A stretch of 64,000 bases of DNA from Polytrichum commune (GCA_950295325.1 OX485807.1:27001666-27065665); one strand, 5' to 3'. Counted from the stretch's first letter, positions 11,003 through 25,224 are shown. Numbers and translations are program-made. Notes: generated by a model not told the origin, from the letters alone.

Positions 11003-13833
11003 CGAGTGTTTGTGAGGTGATTGCTGATCCGGGATTGGAAAGGAAAGGATGCGTGAACGGATCAAATGTGAACCGGAATGCGATTTGGATTCCGACGTGT
11101 ACAGCAGAGACGATGAATCATGGCTTTCTGTGTTGGTAAGTCTTCGGAAAGCTGCTTCTTCCACTGTGTCTCGGTCCTTCAAACGTGGAGTGTGGAAAAT
11201 TCCTCTCTCTCCCTTTCTCTCCAGCTCCCACCTATGCTAGCAGACACGTATTCATCTACAATCACCCTTCGTGAAATTCCGACGGGCATAGCGGAATTGG
11301 AGTGACGCAGTTTGTGTGAGATTATTAAGGGCGTAGGCGTTGGCTATCTACAGTGCCACCTGCGCTTGGACTCTGGGAAATCGTGTGACGAGTGGCCACC
11401 CTGGGAGGAGGTTACTTGTGGAACTAGAATTCACTTACAGAGCTTGGTACAAAAGGTTTGTCACACGTGGAAGTTTCACACCAATTACATGTTCATTGAA
11501 TGTGAGTATTATTGGAGATTTTTGATTGAATGTTTGGCACGCTGAGTTGCGCTAAGGAAATCTACATCAGGTCATAAATGATGTCTGGATTGGAGATGGA
11601 CGTTGAGACAATTTGTTCTTGTATTCAACAATTTAGCAATGTCTGGTGACATTCCCTACCTCTCCCTAATTTGAGCGTCCTAGACGCGTATTTGTAAGAA
11701 TCGCTCAAGTCTTCTCGATGCACGCAAAAAGCTCAGAGTCTAACTACTTCTGGACGTTGTAATCAATCCATAAGGATCCCGGCTGGTTGTGAGGTTGTGT
11801 GGCGCTATGATCAAGCGGCTGAACTCGCACTGCTTACACGACAATTGTGTCGTTTGGCTTGTGTTAACGCGCATGTCCACGATGTTTAGGCTCTGGGGAT
11901 GCTCATTTGCTTCAAGTTATATGGTCTTGTGAAGCGTGTCTAGGTGCTCAAGTTGCTGGGAGACTTTACGCATCAGATGTGTGAAGTCATAAACCTTCGA
12001 AGAGGTCGCGTTGACGCTCGAAGATTCTAGTTGGGGCTCGAAGAGATTCAAAGTGACCTACATAGTGCCTCAGCACTATTGCAAGCTTCTCACAGTCAGC
12101 GGTGTAGTTGCAGTGTAACAAGTGGTTTAGGGTTCATCAGAATTGAGAATTTGAAAACACTGTAGCAATATTGAGAGATCTGTTTGATGTGGACAGCTGG
12201 GAGATCATCATTAAACGTGTATGTTTCTGGATTTTGTCATTATCCCCACCAACTTATTAATACTGATGCATCAAATCGCAAAGTGAGCACCATGGCACTC
12301 GCATGTAGTGCATACATGGACTAACTATTAATTTGAAAGGAAGTATTATGAGGTTAATAACGCAGTATGTGGAGGTTTAAGAATATCCTGTCGTTGTGTT
12401 GTCTGTGGGTCCGCCTTTCTGCAGGGCCTTGTCCTGATTCTAGCCCTTTGGAGTGGACAGCAAATCCACGATCTGCCCGTTTTGTCTCCTTCAATAGCAA
12501 TAGCTTATGTCACTGGCACCTTACTCTGGAGTTTATGACATTGATTGTAATGAGCTTTGGGAACCAATCTTACATACATGCTTGCGCCTATATGAGTATT
12601 CTCAATTACGGCACTTTCTTGAAACCTACAACCGACCTAGGCTAAATATTGTAATAGCAGTCAAGCCAATTGCAGTACAAATCCCCTAGTGTTTGTCAAT
12701 GTATAAGAGGTCTGTTTTGGAAGTGCATGTCCTATACCACTTTGAAGAGGATTCTTTATGATCTAGTTGCGGCAAATCATCACCCCAGACGATTTGAAAT
12801 TGAACTCTTGCTCGCTCTTTGCTATGAGGCCCTCTAGGTTCTCACTGTGTGGTTAACACCATGAAATGTAAGCCATTCTGGTTCAGTTCTACTGTGTTTC
12901 TCACCAATGTTAGTATCTGTAGTAGAGATGCATCAGTAGCATCTTCAATCATTTCTACGCTCCTTCTGTCAGGCTCCGAGACTTTACAGAGTCGACTAAC
13001 CTGTAAGAAGTTATTTTTGCAGCACAGGAGAATTTTAGCATAGTGACTCGCTGATACTCAGACCTACTCTTTAGGTAGGTGCTATAAATGACCTTGCCTC
13101 GGACTTTCGCCAAGCTACTCTATGCATAATGACTTCTAATTTAGTTCTTAGCATCTGGGCAGTACATATAATCTAGTTCTATTTCAATATCTACTGATCA
13201 GATATTGACATCCAAATATATATCTGTTCTGCAGGTGTGGTGCTTGTTGAGTAAAGAGGATTCTGTGTGAAGACTCCCAAATTCATTGAAAGTTGTATCC
13301 AAGAGAGGCATGTGCATCCACATAGTGGGTCAGTGCAACATGAACCTTTTTGGTGGTTCCAGGGTGTCATAGCAAACAATGTGGGTATGTCACTCAGCTG
13401 ACCCAGCTCAACATCAGAAGCATCATTGACAAAGTTTTATTCTCTACATCTGGCTCATAGAAAATTGTCATGTAAATTCTTGGAAGAGGCACAATTATGC
13501 AGGGGAGGAAGGTGTATTATATAGAGACTTGTCAGATGTTGGCACATTCTTGAAGAGCCCCTGATCTGTTCCACATGCACTTGAGGAAGCTAAAGCTGAA
13601 GGACATCACACATGCTTCAGAAGTCACATTGTCAAATCAATTTACCTCTTTCTCCCAAGCTTGTATAACTATGATGGTTTAATAAACGGTTTGTGGCATC
13701 ATTGTGAATTGTGCAGGCTGCACATATAGATCTGAAGGTGGTTAAGAACAAATATGTCTATCTGTATGGAGGATTAAGTCGTTGAGCACTGGTGGTCAGT
13801 AATTGTTACCAATGTCGAGTCAATCGGAGCTTC
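11003..13833 (+). promoter_or_regulatory. Upstream region / possible 5' UTR exons of BAGP1-like gene
   Basis: No convincing protein-coding frame. Good splice donors (for example TGTTG/GTAAGT near 11134) and an acceptor-like TGCAG near 13715 just ahead of the start codon suggest non-coding leader exons. The true transcription start cannot be placed from sequence alone. Confidence 0.3.
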
Positions 13834-16800
13834 ATGGCGAATGTTAGCCTTGCAGGAATGGCCATGGAAGTTTTTGTTCCATCCTGGGGCGAAATCAATG
13901 TATCTCTGGCAGCCACGTTGATTTTCATAATTCTGGTTACCTACTTACAGCAGCGCTTCACAGTAGACGATAAATCAATGGAATGTAGTGATGGAGAAGG
14001 GCTGCAACTTCCAAAAATTTCGGAACTTGAAAGTGTGGCTTTGAGTAGTCCAACTGTACAAGCTGTTGCAAAGGTAAACATCCTATAACTCTTCAATGTA
14101 ACCCTTTGAAGTCACTGGCGGGTTCAAATTACATTCTGAGATACAAGAAGAGTTCTACTCTATAGTCCTTGGGAAGTAATCTGCAGCATTATGTAGCTTG
14201 TTTTAGCTTGAATTTTGCCATGAATGATTTGTTTGAGATTACAAAAGTGTATCAACCAGGCATATTATCTGATTTCACTGGTGTTGTGCAGGGACAGTCA
14301 AAGGATTGGGGAAGCTCCGTTGTTTTCCTGATGCGGGTCAGAATCATCAAACACCAGATTTTTTGATCTGTTTGAATCTCATATTAAAAAGCGCTGATTA
14401 AAGAGTTTAAATTGGCAGATGAGAGATTGCCTTTTAATTATACCTCAGTGATCAGTGAACAAGAAGCCGTGCACGACATAAATTGCTAAGTTTTTGATTG
14501 TGAGGTTTTCATGGTGGCAGTTGGAGCTTCTGGCAGCCAGGAACCTGATTTCAGCAAATTTGAATGGCACATCAGATCCATATGCTATTATTGAATGTGG
14601 AACTCAGAAGCGTTTTAGGTGACTCATGGAACTTTAACCTTCTTACTTCATATGGTTAAATCTTTAGTTACTTTACTACTGTTGATGTTACTAAAATCCT
14701 TGGTGAGAATCTAACACTTCAGAACATTGAACGATTATAGATCTTATATTGAGACCAGTTAATGAATTGTGTCCAAAAAAATTGGAGATTTTGGTTGAGG
14801 ATGCAATACCTATCCTAAAGGTTTCATCATTTGTGCTGGACAGTTCTGTGGTTCCAAACAATAGAAATCCTATGTGGGGGGAAGAGTTTGACTTCTATGC
14901 TGAGGAGCTGCCTGTACAGGTATATACATAGTGAATGTCTCTGTAGTCTATATGTTAAGTTCATTGTTGTTTGTTTGTTTTGGTTTGGTTTGGTGTGAAT
15001 ATTCACAGTAAGATGTCCTGGACCTTGGGCTCAGCAGGGACATTCTTGGTATCATTGGAGAGCTGTTGATGAGTAGGGTAGAACGCTTTGCTGCAATATG
15101 AAAGTGTTTCTGTTTGAGGAATGCTATGACAGAGACACACTTTTAATAGAATATGTGATCTCTGGTCTTTGTTTGAGGTTATTTTAAAATCCAAAAATTG
15201 CTGCAAATTGGCTTTAATTCTATAATGCACACTAGTCTTGTTGAAGTCTAGTGTACATACCTGTGAATTTGTGCACTTACATTAATCATGTAATCAGAAA
15301 GCTTGCAAAGTATGGCTTGTAACTAGAATATATGGAATAAATCATTGTCTCAACTTAGAGATTTTGTATAGTGGGTATTAGTCATATTTTCTAGTAGGGT
15401 TGAGCAGTGGCATCGACAAGCTGTGAATATTGGAGGATTATTGTTAGTCTTGCCAACTGAATGGTCTCTTAGTGTATCCACATTTGTGGAAGAAAATATC
15501 TGTGAAAAGATTCATAATTCTGCGTACACATTTTTTGAATCACATCAGAAATTTTTGAAAGAATAGTGTATTACTTCAATACTTTTTCTCAGGAATTACA
15601 GTGGTCAGAAGAAAGCTTAGCAGGAATGTGGTGAAAGAAATGAACTGCCATTTGCAATATTTGACAAGTTTTTCTGACAGCAGCTTTGTTTGCTGATGAC
15701 TTCCAGATAAAAATTGCCATATATGATTGGGATATTGTGAGGAAAAGTGCATCTCTTGGATCATTGATCCTCGATATAAATGAAGAGGGTCAGTTGGACG
15801 CTGCATGGCATACACTTAGTAGTGATTCTGGCCAGGTGATTACAATGCAAAGTGTTTTTTTTTGACCTGTAACTCTAAAACCGTTTTCAGTAGATATTCA
15901 ATAATCTTTTGGTACAGATCAGGACAGTCCTTCCTAAACTGCAATTATTTCTTGTTTAGAGCAGAACAGATGCAGTAAGTTTCAACTTTATCCGAGCTAC
16001 TTGAATATTGCTAAGATGTACAAGTGGCTTTGGTTCAAATGCTTGACTTACGTAGGAGATCCGGATGTATCAATTAATATGTAGTTTTTGGTGCAGGTGT
16101 ACTTGCAAGTTGCGACAAAGTGTTATCCTGTCAGTCTATCCGGGTATGGCTTCAATAATATATTACTAAAGCATGAAAGGTTTAGAGAGACATGTATTAC
16201 ATGGAGTATTTACATTGTTGCTTTTCTGGTGCTGTATATTTGGAATAATTGTGTAACTGTCATTGTTGCTGCTGGCTACCCTGTTGGTTACTCTGGCAAA
16301 GATTGCTCATCATGTCAAGAGTTTGTGGTGTGAATGTAATGTTCGATGTAATGTTCTACATTACGAGCAGTGTGGATAGCGGCTTGTGCTCAAAGATGCA
16401 ACTCGCTCGCCTAAGTAATTTGAGCATGAGTATGTCGATGTGCCCACATTTGAAGCATGCAAGGCGTGGTAGTTGTCTAATCAGCTTGTGTTTTTGCACC
16501 AATACATGTCTTTTAGAGTTGTAGAGGTATTCTTGCTTAAAGATTTACAATTTTCTTATAACACCACCTTGTGTTGTGGCTTCTTGTTAACAGAAGCTTG
16601 AGTGGATATCTAGGAGTTATAGCTCGTCGAAGATTGTCCATTGAGACATCTGTTGCTACAGAGGTGCGGCAGAAGCCCGGCCCTCTTCAGACAATTTTTG
16701 AACTGCCACCTGATGAGGTACACCTGATTTTTCTCCTTTGCTTAGGAAAGATGCCCTTACTTGGTCATATCTTGTCAGATTTGCAATCCTTGAGGCATTT

Positions 16801-19800
16801 TCACAGGAAGTGCATATGTTGGGGTGATGGCTGGTGCAGGTGGTTGAGCACAGTTATTCCTGTGCTCTAGAGAGGTCTTTTTTGTATCATGGGCGACTTT
16901 ATTTGTCGTCATCCCATATTTGTTTCCACTCCAATGTGTTTGCAAAGCAAATGAAGGTCAATCCATCATTTTCTCAGGGTGTTGTTGTGCATGTAGTTGC
17001 AGTGAACAGACACATGCATAGATACCTCATATAGACATATATAATTTGGTGGCAATATTATTTCCAATACCGTAGATGTGTTCCTGATCTATAGTTTGCA
17101 TTAAAGTAAGCAATATAATTTTGCAATGCTACACTCGTGGGTATTTCAGTTTTGACGCAACCTCACCTTCTGAATACTTTTTGCTTTGGGTTTTGCAGAT
17201 TATTCTACCGTATGATGACATTGAAGAGGTGAGCTCCTACTACAGAATTTGTTCTATTCAATAGTGGTGGAATAGGTTTTGTGCGTGTAGATAAAGAATC
17301 AACATTTGAAAGGTGTACTTTCTAATGTTTTGTGGGGTATGTGTCCTGAATATCATGTTGACAGTGTACAGAAATTGTAATGATGCAAAGATTGTCGTTT
17401 GAGTGCATTACATTAGCATGTTGGTGAAAGAGTTGTATAACAATATATAGGGTTAGAGCAGCAGTAATATGCTCATGAAGTATAGTGGGAACCCAACTCA
17501 AGTTTGTGGTCGAAGCTCAAAGTGTAAGTATTTACAGATTGAAGCTTCCTTCCTCAAAAACAATTCTTGCTGAATGAAATTTCCCTTGAAAAGTGCGAAG
17601 ACTTGAATGCTGAGACAATTATTTAACAGTATTTCTATCTGGCACAGATCAAGAAGAGCCAGCACGCACTCATAAATCCAGCCATTACAATCACATTGCG
17701 ATCAGGCTCAGGAGGCCAAGGAGTCCCTCCCTTGGTCAGTGTTGATGGTATGTGGCTCTTTTGTATTGTAGAATCTATCTCATTGCTGTCTTTTGGATAG
17801 GATTAAATTACTGAATCTCTTATCACCATTGTCAAATTCATTTGTCACTCTACCCGTGCATAAATATTGCTGCTTAATTTTGAAAGCCTTAAATGAACCT
17901 GAGAGAGAACATTTATATATCTGAGCCTAATTTCAAAGCTGTGCAAGTACAGTCTTGCTCTGAAAAATATTGAAGAATCCGGTCTTGTTCTCAGCTAGAG
18001 GTTTTCATGAGTAGTCTGCATGTTGAACTTATTTGATCTAATTTTATGCTGATATCTATCAACAAAAACCCATTTATGCTGAGTTTTGTGAATGTTTTTC
18101 TGCAGGCAGAGCGAGGTACATGTTTGCATCTTTCTGGAACCGAAACCAAGCTCTGAGAAATTTGCAACGAGCCTTGAACAACTTTGGTACCATGCAGGAA
18201 GCTGCAAAGAAGGTACTTCAAATACCTAAGAAAACTCATTGTGGATTGATGCTGAGTTCAGATTCCAATATACGTATTGATGTCAGGTTCAGATTTGCTT
18301 GTGATATTCTTCAGGTTATCCTGACCAAATCGCATTCCCAATTGCAGGAGCAACAGGTCTCTTCAATGAGGACAAGAAGCGGCTCTTCATTTCGAGTGAA
18401 TTCCCACTCAAAGGAGCACCAGGCCTCTTCAACGAGGACAACATATGGCTCCTCATCTGAAGTGCCAGAGGAGATTGTTGATAAGGAAGCTACTTCAGCC
18501 TTTCCTGAACCTCCATCACCATTCGTCAAGGATGATGTGTTATCTGAAGTTATCAATGTGAGACCCTCTTGACTTTCTACAAACCCAATTCTTTTGGTAT
18601 GCTTTTGATAAGGATAAACATCAAATCCAGAAATTTTAGAACATTACTGCACGACTTTGAACTTCAGCATGCCAAATACTGACATGATTGAGAATCCTCT
18701 GTATGGGGACAGGTGGAGTTGCCTTGTACAGCTGAAGAATATTTTGAAACGTGTTTAAGAGACACCTCGAAGTTCATGCAATCGTATTGCTCCAAACGGA
18801 GGGATTCTGACCTACAGGTCTTTATGTTTCCCTGCAAAAACTCAGTTCGAAAATCTTTGTGCAGATTGAGCACAGCAAATGTCTTTATTTCATGTGACTT
18901 GTACATTGCAACTTGTAAATAATTTGAAGTGCTTTAAGATCAGGTGGGACTCTAAAGTTAGCCTATAAAGAGGAATTGACAAATATGGCTGATCAATTGA
19001 CAGATAGAGGAATGGCAAGATTCTGATGAATATTCTGGGGTTACTCGAAAAGTAACCTATCGGTCCATATGCCAGAGTCCAATGTGTCCACCAGATACAG
19101 CAGTGACTGTGTGGCAACATGCTGCCTTTTCAAATGACAAGAAGATCCTGGTCAGCTTCTCTTGTACCCTAGTTGACTTCATTCCAACTCTTTTGTGACT
19201 TGTATTCATATTGTCTTTACCATGCTGCTGTTTAGGGGATTTGTCTTTCCACTACTACCGTCTTTACTTGAGATGAGTTTCGTAGACTTCTGGAATTTTT
19301 CTGAAGATTTGTAAATTAGATATTTAAGTGATTTTATAACCAGGCTCCTCTCATTTGAAAGATTATTTGGGTTATGCAAAAGAAGCTCCATAGTCTTTAA
19401 TCTATGGGATGCTCTAAGGGATTAGGTTATTTTCAATGAAGAAAAAGAGTCAAGGCAAGCTCCCTATACTGAGCCATCTTGTTTTCCTCCATTGGACAGG
19501 TGTTTGAAGCAGTCTCGCAAATTCATGATGTTCCCTTTGGGAGCTATTTTGAGGTGTTACATCCTGTGCCCTTACATCCTGTGCCCTTATGCAAAGAATG
19601 CTCCCAAATTTGCTTAATGAATGCCATGAGTTGGCTCTGTTCTTGGAATTTCTTACCTTGTCATACTTGTAACCTACTGTTCTCGAAGCTGTTGATGTTT
19701 TTAAGTCAATTTGGATGTTCCTGGAAGACTTATGATACTAGTTCCCAATGTTCAGTATGCTTGAGCGCAAAGGGACTACCTTCTTGCAATGAATAATCAT

Positions 19801-21242
19801 CTAGATATATTCTTTTGAATCCTACACATGACTAACAAAAGACAAAAACATGTTCAGGTACATAAGGGCAATTATTTTTATTGTGCTCCGAAATTTTTAG
19901 GTAGGATGTGAGCTGATGCGATTTATGGATATTTATTGGTTTGCTAACTAATTCCCTCTCGAGTATAATTTTGCTGACAAGTTCAAAGGAGGAGATAGTC
20001 TAGACTCTAGCACACTCAATCAAGGTGCTTATTACTTTGGTACACATCATTTATCTCTTCATTACCATGCATTTGGGGCAGGTGCATGCAAAATGGACAT
20101 TTGTGACCAAGTCAAGATACTTGTGCTCTCTATCTGTGAAAGTGGGTAAGAAACTTGAGCCCTACCCATTATTTCCCTATTTGAATATATGCTCATCGAG
20201 TACTCCTTACATTTGCATAGATATTACCTGGATTTAGGGAAGGGCATGTCCTGGAATTGTTGGTAACAAGATATGCTGAAAGACTGATGTGGCTTGAACA
20301 GGCGCCCATTTTAAGAAGTGGTGTTTTATGCAATCAAAGATCAAATCTGGAACAGTTCTGGAGGTAAGATTCTACTCATTCCATAGAACTGCATGGTATT
20401 GTGCTGCAACTACACCCTACAACTTTTGTCGTGAGGATGTATACCTGGTGCTATTGATACGCCCCTCAGAGTAATCCTTAATGTCCGAAACAACTCAAAA
20501 TGGCACTCTCAATCGCGAATGGTCATATCTTGCTCAAAATAAGCATTTCTAAGCAACCTGTTTTCTTAGACGTAGCTATTGAAATTATATCACCTCGCTT
20601 GATCATAAAATTTCATGAATGGTCACCCTCTCTACCTCATGGACAACTCACATCTCAAGAGACATTTTGACAGTTTGATCACTTCAAGATCATATCACTC
20701 CTGCAACTTTCCACCACTCTGAAAGTGTGTATAGTTTCAGTCATCCATGGCAAGTTTCACACTGTTGTGTCATTCTCATGAATTCTCAAAGCTCTACCTT
20801 CTAAGTTGACCTTGGCAGGATTAAGACACTTTTTTTAACCAGATGACAGTGATCCTTGATGGTGCCGCACAACTTCTATTTCTTGATATATCTCAAGAAA
20901 GCCTTGGAAATATGAGATTATATCACATCTTGGAAAATGCTTTCCACCTCAGGCCTTTTAAGGGCAAAGGGTTCCGTTTGATTGGTCAGCCAGATACTTT
21001 ATTTGGAAATTTCATGTGGTGCACAGGCCCTTGTGCAAGAATTTTGGTGACAAGTATTAGTCTCTGAAGTTTGTTGATCAGTCGCATGTCCTGTGTAAAT
21101 CTTGGTGCAGATGAAGCAAGACGCAGAGCTCTTTATAGAGCTGGCTAAGAGGGAGCTTGAAAGGTCCACCCCAGCAGATGTGGTTGCTAGCCTCCAGGGT
21201 CACATAAACTCGTCACCACCCAAAATCGGAACTGCAGCCTAA
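13834..21242 (+). CDS. BAGP1: C2-GRAM-VASt membrane protein, BAGP1-like, 18 coding exons
   Basis: Likely orthologue of Arabidopsis BAG-associated GRAM protein 1, a membrane-anchored lipid-binding signalling protein. Inferred exons: 13834-14073, 14292-14336, 14521-14618, 14844-14919, 15707-15835, 16097-16143, 16594-16717, 16840-16956, 17199-17228, 17648-17747, 18106-18212, 18348-18557, 18713-18817, 19004-19150, 19500-19553, 20082-20145, 20302-20363, 21111-21242. All have GT-AG introns and matching phases and give 628 aa (BAGP1 is ~594). Order: membrane anchor ~23-38 ([16 protein letters not shown]); C2 ~96-212 with [13 protein letters not shown] and [14 protein letters not shown] ~236-355 with [18 protein letters not shown] and [10 protein letters not shown]; Ser-rich linker 372-441; VASt ~440-590 ([22 protein letters not shown]); C-terminal helix. 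The linker exon holds an internal ~20-residue duplication. The domain call is firm; orthology is probable. Confidence 0.85.
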
Positions 21243-22067
21243 GAAACGAAGGCACCATCCCTACTCTGTATGTTATGTAACTTAAAACAGGGAAAGTTAT
21301 TGGGGCTTTGCCAGTTGTAGATAAACCTACAAAGTTGGTTGCACTATTAAGGTAAACATCATACATATACCTAACAAGTTCATCAGAGGTATTTTTCCCA
21401 AGTTCGTTCACCCATGGTTTGTTCTTTTTCTCACTTGTCTGTAAATTTCCCGGAGTCTTCAACTGTTGGTTGCTAAGACAAGGAGCAACCAACACCTGCA
21501 GGTGACATTCTCTCTTGAACATTTGAACCTCCAGAATGATGAATCATGTTGAATTGCAGAGAGGATGGTTTTGGAGGTTGTCAGTCGTTTGCCATAAGAG
21601 TGATTGTTTGCTGTCATCGTACATGGCAATGTTTAATAATCCGTACATTCTTTTCGTAAAATTATTCTTTCATTCCCGTGCAGGGGGTTTAGTGGATGCA
21701 TGAATTCGTCCTTTACACCACAGGATCCAACATGTTACTAGACTGAGGTAACTTTGTGATTTTCACGGATATTCTGAATGGATTGGTGTTGAGCCTATTG
21801 TGCACAATATGAGAATCGTTTGACAGAGAAGTTATTAAACTGGCCATTGCACACTATTTGTTTCAAATAGTGTGGATCGTACTAATTTCAGCATCCACAT
21901 TTTTTAATTTATGTGGGCCAAACAACATGAGCTTATTACTAATTTTGGCTTACACAAAAGGTGCTCATTTATACCATACGAGACATTTTGGTGTTCAAAG
22001 TAAGGCATCTTATATTGTAAGTCGATCCATGTGTAGAATCTTGTCTGAAGATGTGATGTGGCACCAC
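21243..22067 (+). other. 3' flank of BAGP1-like gene
   Basis: Presumed 3' UTR, then AT-rich intergenic sequence. A perfect short palindrome, CACACTATTTG-TTT-CAAATAGTGTG, lies at about 21850-21874 and may be the remnant of a TIR element. No gene seen. Confidence 0.4.
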
Positions 22068-22068
22068 T

Positions 22069-22592
22069 ATACCATTTATGGTATTTAGTAACAGTGTCAC
22101 TCACTATATGTTAGGCGTATGCTAGGTTACACTAATGACCAACAACTTCACCAATAGTGTCACCTCATGACACTTGGCATTCAAATGAGCTTACCAATAT
22201 CTTGGCATCAATATGTTTAATAGTGTGATGAGGTGTTTGCCTATGTTACACAATGGTCTACAAGTTGACTAAAGTGTATACAAATGACACTTGACATCAG
22301 TATGCTTGAGAATATCTTCCTCTTGCATACTTAAACGTTAACAAATGACACGTGTCATTATTATGCTCAATAATATCTTCCCTTGTATATCAAAGCGTAA
22401 AATAATATTTTGAAGTATCTCAAGGCTATGCTAAATGGCATATTTGAAACAATTTTTGGCTTAAGAGAATTACTAATGTTGACAAATAGTATCATATTGA
22501 CAATTAGAGGACATGACACTTTGATACCTTTATGCATATAACGTAGGTGCTTCACAAATAGTGTAAGTGACATTGAATACCATAGATTGTGG
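22069..22592. mobile_element. MITE, ~530-bp family C, copy 1
   Basis: Starts ACCATTTATGGTATTTAG and ends with the eroded inverse GAATACCATAGATTG. It is collinear with 27842-28887 once the insertion in that copy is removed. Shared blocks include 'ATGACACTTGGCATTCAA', GGTCTACAAGTTGACTAAA and 'AATATCTTCCC'. No coding frame. Confidence 0.75.
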
Positions 22593-22765
22593 ATTGTCAT
22601 TGGTGAGCATCACACTAACCCATTTGACATGATTATTTTTATGTTCAAAATAAGAGGTCCATCAATTGTGCAAATGTTTTGTCCACATGCCATGTGGTAG
22701 CACTAGTATCATTTGGTGCAAAATGAACATGTATTATGAATACTTTATTATTGGTTCAACCACTA

Positions 22766-23057
22766 CACTAAATATGATATTTATTGTTTGATTATATTTA
22801 ATGTTGTTACCACCTTACCCTTCTCAACACTAATTTTCAATTTCTTGACAATTAGTGTTAGAAGATATGCTAGAAGATATGTTGGAATTCTCCTTTTATC
22901 ATTATTTTTACATTTTTCCATATCCTTACTAACATTAAAATCCAAACATGTACCTTCCACATATTACCATAGTGGATATTTTGTGTTTGAGTTTACACTT
23001 AATGTTACTTACTTTCATAGGGTTATTGGCATATAGTGTATACATTCGTATTTAATG
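22766..23057. mobile_element. MITE-like element, CACTAAATA ends
   Basis: Begins CACTAAATATGATATTTATTG and ends GTATTTAATG, with TA on both sides. The interior does not match families A or B, so it is either a third type sharing the termini or a composite. It lies 10 bp from a family B copy. Confidence 0.5.
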
Positions 23058-23069
23058 TAGTAGATACTA

Positions 23070-23270
23070 CACTTAATATTGCATTTAGTGTCACTTATTA
23101 TTTGGAATCATGAAATGCTATAATCATTTTTTGTATATCTCATTTTTTTCCCAAAATGGTTGAAGTGGTTGTTTGGACATTGTAGAACATTAACATCTTT
23201 ACTTGGTAAAAATGTTATAAAACATTGTTTGAATCCAAATAGCAAGTGAAACTAAATACAATATTTAGTG
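23070..23270. mobile_element. MITE family B, copy 2
   Basis: 201 bp flanked by TA. Ends are CACTTAATATTGCATTTAGTG and CTAAATACAATATTTAGTG. The middle matches the other B copies around 'GTTTGGACATTGTAGAACATT'. Confidence 0.82.
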
Positions 23271-25010
23271 TAGTAAAGAAGATAATTATATGAGCTTTGA
23301 GGATCGTGAAGCCAATGGCCATGGCCTTAATTTGGATTCCCTAATTGTGTGTTTAATATCATAGGAAAATAAGGTGATATTGCATAGCTAAAGTACCCTT
23401 ACGAGGCCCACTTACCTTAGATGTCCACTCTACAATAGATATACCCATTTCCAATAAGTAGTTTCACATAAGTGTAATACATGTGTGATATTGGTGTGAT
23501 TTTCCACCAATCTAGAAATTGATGTCACAACACTTAACAAAAATAAATAAATAAATCATCATTTATTTCCAAGTTTTGAAATTATTGTAAATTTTCAAAG
23601 GCAAGATTCTCTCCCAACCCATATTCACAGTAAAGGTCGGTCTATTTCCAATGATTAAAAGACGAAAGCTTGACTACAATTAGTGTCATTTTCAAGGAAC
23701 CCAAATCCACGCCCTTTTAACTTACCTTTTTTCTCATGTTGAATGAGACAACTACATATATGATTCTTCATGACATATTCCATCACGTTAGAAAATGACA
23801 ACTACATTTGTGGAAGGGACTGTATGTACTAGGATTGGGGGGGGGGGGGTTTCATAAGTGGGTTTTGTCTTCTTTAATTCTAAGGCATTTGGAAAATTGG
23901 TGTGTTCCACTTTGAACTATCCACACTATTTGAAAGAAAAAGGTTCAAAAAATGAGTTACAAGCGGTCATTATGTTTACATATTTGGATGCTTGCATGCT
24001 TTCATTTTTACAAGTGTAGTAAAGCACTTGACAATACTTCACAACGACTCTATAAGAAAGCTTCAAATGAAGGGCCTCCATTATGAAATTGTCATGTCTA
24101 TATCTCTCCTACATGTTTAGGAAAATAAACATTTATGATAAAGATGGTTGATGTTCACAAGTGCCAAAAGACGGAGAAAGGGGGATTATTATATACAAGC
24201 GTACCTCTCATTCATCTAACACAAAAAAAAAGTCTTTAAATAATATGCAGCCCAAAGGTTACTTTTTTTTTGGTCGATTGATTTGACACCAGAATCAGCT
24301 TTAAAGACCCCAAATTAGTGTACTCAAAATCATTTAGGATGAATCAGCAACAAACCTATTAGGATTACATTTGTGTTAGTGACACTACATTGGGGGGTTT
24401 ACAATAAGTATTGGACAAGACAAATAGAATTGGTGGCACTAAATTCAATATTTAGTGTAGTTTGGATCTCCCCCAATCTTCAACCGCACTTCGGAACACT
24501 TGCCTCCTTCATTATCGAAATCAAAAGCTCCTAAAAGTTCAAGCCATCCTCACATAGTACCACACATTCTTCATGTGCTATGAAATGAAGGTTGCAAGGC
24601 TAGAAAGTAGAAAAAGTTTGTAAGACATTGTTGAAGTCAAACATATAGAAAAATCTTCATGCCGACTAGGAGCCTTGGATGATGATGAATGGGGAAAGAG
24701 GCAACCTAATTGCACGTACCAATGTAGACTTTTAACTAACCTTGTTTTTTGGGGGGTATAATGTGATCTTTTTTCTCTTTTCTCTTTTCTCTTTTCTTTT
24801 TTTCAACAAAGCCCAAGGCCCGGACTTGTAGGTTGGTAAAAAAAAAGTACAAAACTAGATCACAAAAACTTATAACTGTGTTAATTCATCCGTATAGCAA
24901 CCGTAGTTAACAAAAAAGAATACAATTCTTGTATTTTGTTATCGTGGTCATAAAGACTCAATATACTTTGGAATGTCGATAAATTAGCACGGGGCACCCT
25001 ATTTGCATAT
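23271..25010. other. Gene-free AT-rich region with MITE fragment
   Basis: No gene recognised. It contains a G homopolymer near 23838-23848, pyrimidine-rich TCTTTT runs near 24770-24800, and a family A right-end fragment at about 24346-24457 (GACACTAC..GGACAAGACAAATAGAATTGG..TATTTAGTG). Confidence 0.5.
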
Positions 25011-25167
25011 CATAACATTACTCAACACCTATTGTTGGTTCGGTGGGCCCTTGGAATATAACAGTTGGATGCTCAGAGAGCTAAGTCTCCTGCTTAGCTT
25101 TCCGAGCATTTGATTGTTATGTTCCGAGGGCCCATTGAACAAACAATGAGAGTTGAGTAATGTTATG
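25011..25167. repeat. Long inverted repeat (~75-bp arms, 7-nt loop)
   Basis: The left arm 25011-25085 pairs with the right arm 25093-25167 around the loop TCTCCTG. Ends read CATAACATTACTCAACA and TGTTGAGTAATGTTATG-like. The arms differ at roughly a dozen sites, most of which could still pair as G-U in RNA. It is either a tiny foldback element or a hairpin-RNA locus. Confidence 0.8.
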
Positions 25168-25224
25168 AGATCATTGAAGCTTACTCTACCTCAATAAGTG
25201 TTTGGGGAGATCTTTGGGCAAGGT

